Shown here one piece after another: positions 7,630 to 8,910 of a stretch of DNA of 8,910 bases. The translations under genes and the position numbers were made by a program. The notes under the pieces were generated by a model. It was not told where the DNA came from, did not search any database, and saw nothing but the letters and a program-made list of their open reading frames with translations. Origin of the DNA: Xanthobacteraceae bacterium (GTDB lineage: Bacteria; Pseudomonadota; Alphaproteobacteria; Rhizobiales; Xanthobacteraceae). The first letter of the stretch is position 1; each line of letters starts with the position of its first letter. The stretch is taken from assembly GCA_030043285.1 (NCBI GenBank), contig JASHXZ010000725.1, forward strand, positions 1-8,910, given 5' to 3'.

Positions 7630-7800
7630 CTAATTGGAATGAGCGCGAACGGCCGAAACGCCCCAAGCCGCGACAGGGACAAGCCTTTGGATCGCGTGCA
7701 GGAGGTCTTTCCGCCTCAACGGCCGGAGAAGCCGTTGGCCTCGAGCATGATTTTGGTCGGGGCCCGCGCCGTCATCGTCGACGATCAGAATGCGCGGCAC
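7630..7800 (-). pseudogene. Relic of a second stand-alone receiver (response regulator) gene
   Basis: Read on the - strand, a GTG at 7800 opens with VPRILIVDDD, the first strand and acidic pocket of a receiver domain (7800-7771). The frame then changes: one frame over, 7754-7722 reads KIMLEANGFSG, a typical end of helix 1 and start of strand 2. The original frame resumes at 7722-7687 as PLRRKDLLHAIQ, the usual receiver C-terminus after the conserved Lys-Pro. The phospho-acceptor Asp, strands 3-5 and the conserved Lys are gone, so about 75-80 residues are deleted and a small frameshift is present. The remaining frame is 56 codons and cannot fold as a receiver. GAGG overlapping the upstream gene's stop (7815-7812) is 11 bases from the GTG, so the gene was once translated behind its neighbour. 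The last 18 or so residues match nothing I recognise. Confidence 0.68.
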
Positions 7801-7813
7801 CTTTCCCGGGTCC

Positions 7814-8200
7814 TCATGCGGCCACGCCGAGGGCCAGTTCGATGGCGCGCATAAGCTCGTTGGCCCGGAACGGCTTCTTGAGCCGGATGACGTTGGTGAG
7901 GTCGCCCGCGGCCGGCAACAAGTCGAGGACGGTCCGCCCGCTGGATGAAAGAAACGCCCCCGACATTGCGATGACCGCCAAGTCTGGGGAGCGTTCGCGC
8001 ATACACCTGATCAGCTTTACGCCGTCCATGTTGGGCATGAAAATGTCGACGATCGCGAGATCAAAATGTGCATTTTCCATCGCCAGCAGAGCGGTGCGGC
8101 CATTTTCGAATCCCGTAACCTCAAACCCGCTGGTTCGCAGCGCGACCGCAACCGCGGCCCTTGCGTACACTTGATCGTCGATGACCAGCACGTGCGGCAT
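7814..8200 (-). CDS. Single-domain response regulator (CheY-like receiver)
   Basis: A 128-residue protein that is entirely one receiver domain: D8/D9 acidic pair (VIDDQ), phospho-acceptor D52 (IVDIFMP), S80 in the Thr/Ser position (IAMSG) and K109-P110 (KKPF), ending with a helix 5 (ELMRAIELAL). No DNA-binding or enzymatic output domain follows, so it acts by protein contact or as a phosphate shuttle or sink between kinases. The start at ATG 8200 is chosen because MPHVLVIDDQ is the normal N-terminus and GAGGAT (8213-8208) lies just upstream; a longer version from TTG 8263 would add 21 residues foreign to the fold and would overlap the preceding gene. The hybrid kinase gene ends 53 bp upstream on the same strand, and the receiver relic follows directly. 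The probable phosphodonor is one of the flanking kinases, which is an inference from position. Confidence 0.93.
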   Translation of the reverse strand: MPHVLVIDDQVYARAAVAVALRTSGFEVTGFENGRTALLAMENAHFDLAIVDIFMPNMDGVKLIRCMRERSPDLAVIAMSGAFLSSSGRTVLDLLPAAGDLTNVIRLKKPFRANELMRAIELALGVAA

Positions 8201-8207
8201 TCCCGTT

Positions 8208-8213
8208 ATCCTC
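8208..8213 (-). promoter_or_regulatory. Ribosome binding site fixing the receiver gene start
   Basis: GAGGAT on the - strand, with GAGG 9 bases before the ATG at 8200. It supports this start over the upstream TTG at 8263. Confidence 0.6.
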
Positions 8214-8253
8214 GTGGCTCGCGTACTATAACAATCATCGGTAAAAGCGCAGT

Positions 8254-8910
8254 TTACGCGCAACCTACTCGGCCGCGAATTTCTTGTGTTTGTTCGACCT
8301 GCCGATTCGGCGGCGGAAAGGTTTCAATGCCGGCGAGGATTTGACGCACCATGCCGGCGAGGTGCGATTTCCGATAAGGCTTCACCAGCAAATGCACGCC
8401 CGGGTCGACGCGGCCGTGATGGATGATCGCATTCTCGGCGTAGCCTGATGTGAACAGCACCTTAAGCGGCGAACGGCGCTTAGCCATTTCCTCGGAGAGC
8501 TCACGGCCGTTCATGCCGCCAGGCATCATCACGTCGGTGAGCAATAAATCGAACGGCTCGCCCGTATCGGCAATCGCCAGCGCTTCCGCGGCGTTGGCCG
8601 CGGTCAGGGTTTGGTAGCCGAGGTCCTGCAGCTGCATAATAAGGGAGCTGCGTACCAGCGGGTCGTCTTCCACCACCAGGATAGTTTCGCAGCCGCCCGC
8701 AAGCGCTGCTTCCGGCAGTTCCACGGCTTGAACGACATCGGCCGCGGCGCGCGGCAGGTAGAGCTTGAACGTGGTCCCCTGGCCTTCCTCGCTGCGCAGG
8801 TTGATATAGCCGTTCGACTGCTTGATGAAGCCGTACACCATGCTCAGCCCGAGGCCCGTTCCTTTGCCGACCGCCTTGGTGGTGAAGAACGGCTCAAATA
8901 CCCGCTGACG
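8254..8910 (-). CDS. Hybrid sensor histidine kinase, C-terminal part (5' partial)
   Basis: The visible 218 residues begin inside the kinase ATPase domain: the F-box FEPFFTTK is at visible residues 5-12, the G2 box GKGTGLGLS at 15-23, then the closing strands EEGQGTTFKLYLP (41-53). A linker leads to a receiver domain with acidic residues E81/D82/D83 (VVEDD), phospho-acceptor D126 (LTDVMMPGG), S155 (FTSGYAEN) and K177-P178, and a 20-residue polar tail. An internal ATG at 8841 lies within the ATPase domain and is not the true start; the frame runs on through the window edge. The sensor part, dimerisation domain and phospho-histidine are therefore outside the window. The arrangement matches common PAS-HisKA-HATPase-receiver hybrid kinases. 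The next gene downstream is a stand-alone receiver 53 bp away, a likely phosphorelay partner. Confidence 0.93.
   Translation of the reverse strand, partial: RQRVFEPFFTTKAVGKGTGLGLSMVYGFIKQSNGYINLRSEEGQGTTFKLYLPRAAADVVQAVELPEAALAGGCETILVVEDDPLVRSSLIMQLQDLGYQTLTAANAAEALAIADTGEPFDLLLTDVMMPGGMNGRELSEEMAKRRSPLKVLFTSGYAENAIIHHGRVDPGVHLLVKPYRKSHLAGMVRQILAGIETFPPPNRQVEQTQEIRGRVGCA

Noticed and set aside
8201..8263. TTG start at 8263 giving a 149-residue receiver protein
   Set aside because: The extra 21 residues precede the conserved first strand, overlap the upstream gene, and lack a ribosome site; the ATG at 8200 has GAGGAT upstream.

Overview
The window is a GC-rich stretch with dense, long reading frames. 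Its gene content suggests an alphaproteobacterium of the Rhizobiales (Hyphomicrobiales), perhaps Bradyrhizobium/Rhodopseudomonas-like. The pointers are a CUT1 sugar-type ABC transporter, an HWE-family histidine kinase, and stacked PAS/GAF hybrid kinases. This placement is an inference from gene families and composition; there is no rRNA or other direct marker.

Left part, + strand (1-2713): the 3' end of a CUT1 (carbohydrate uptake) ABC operon. It runs from an ATPase cut by the window edge, through a MalF/UgpA-type permease, to a MalG/UgpE-type permease. Spacing is tight (15 bp, then 1 bp). The solute-binding protein that would set substrate specificity is not in the window and presumably lies upstream.

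Middle (2714-2963): a 250-bp gap between convergent operons. It is dominated by a large two-tier perfect palindrome (2782-2915; 18-bp and 27-bp arms) with a small hairpin at its tip. This may be a repeat element, a transcription terminator, or both.

Right part, - strand (2964-8910), read right to left: (i) the C-terminal end of a hybrid histidine kinase (ATPase tail plus receiver), cut by the window edge; (ii) a 128-aa stand-alone receiver protein; (iii) the decayed remains of a second stand-alone receiver gene (about 7630-7800); (iv) 264 bp with no convincing gene; (v) a 1154-aa soluble hybrid kinase with order PAS-GAF-HisKA-HATPase-receiver-GAF-HWE kinase, so two different histidine-kinase cores in one chain; (vi) an atypical SDR (NAD(P)-binding epimerase-like) protein starting at TTG.

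The - strand genes form a signalling cluster with two or three kinase cores and three intact receivers. None carries a visible DNA-binding or enzymatic output domain, so the final output is probably encoded elsewhere. The most notable items are the double-kinase protein, the receiver relic and the large palindrome. I saw no CRISPR array, transposase, tRNA or rRNA.
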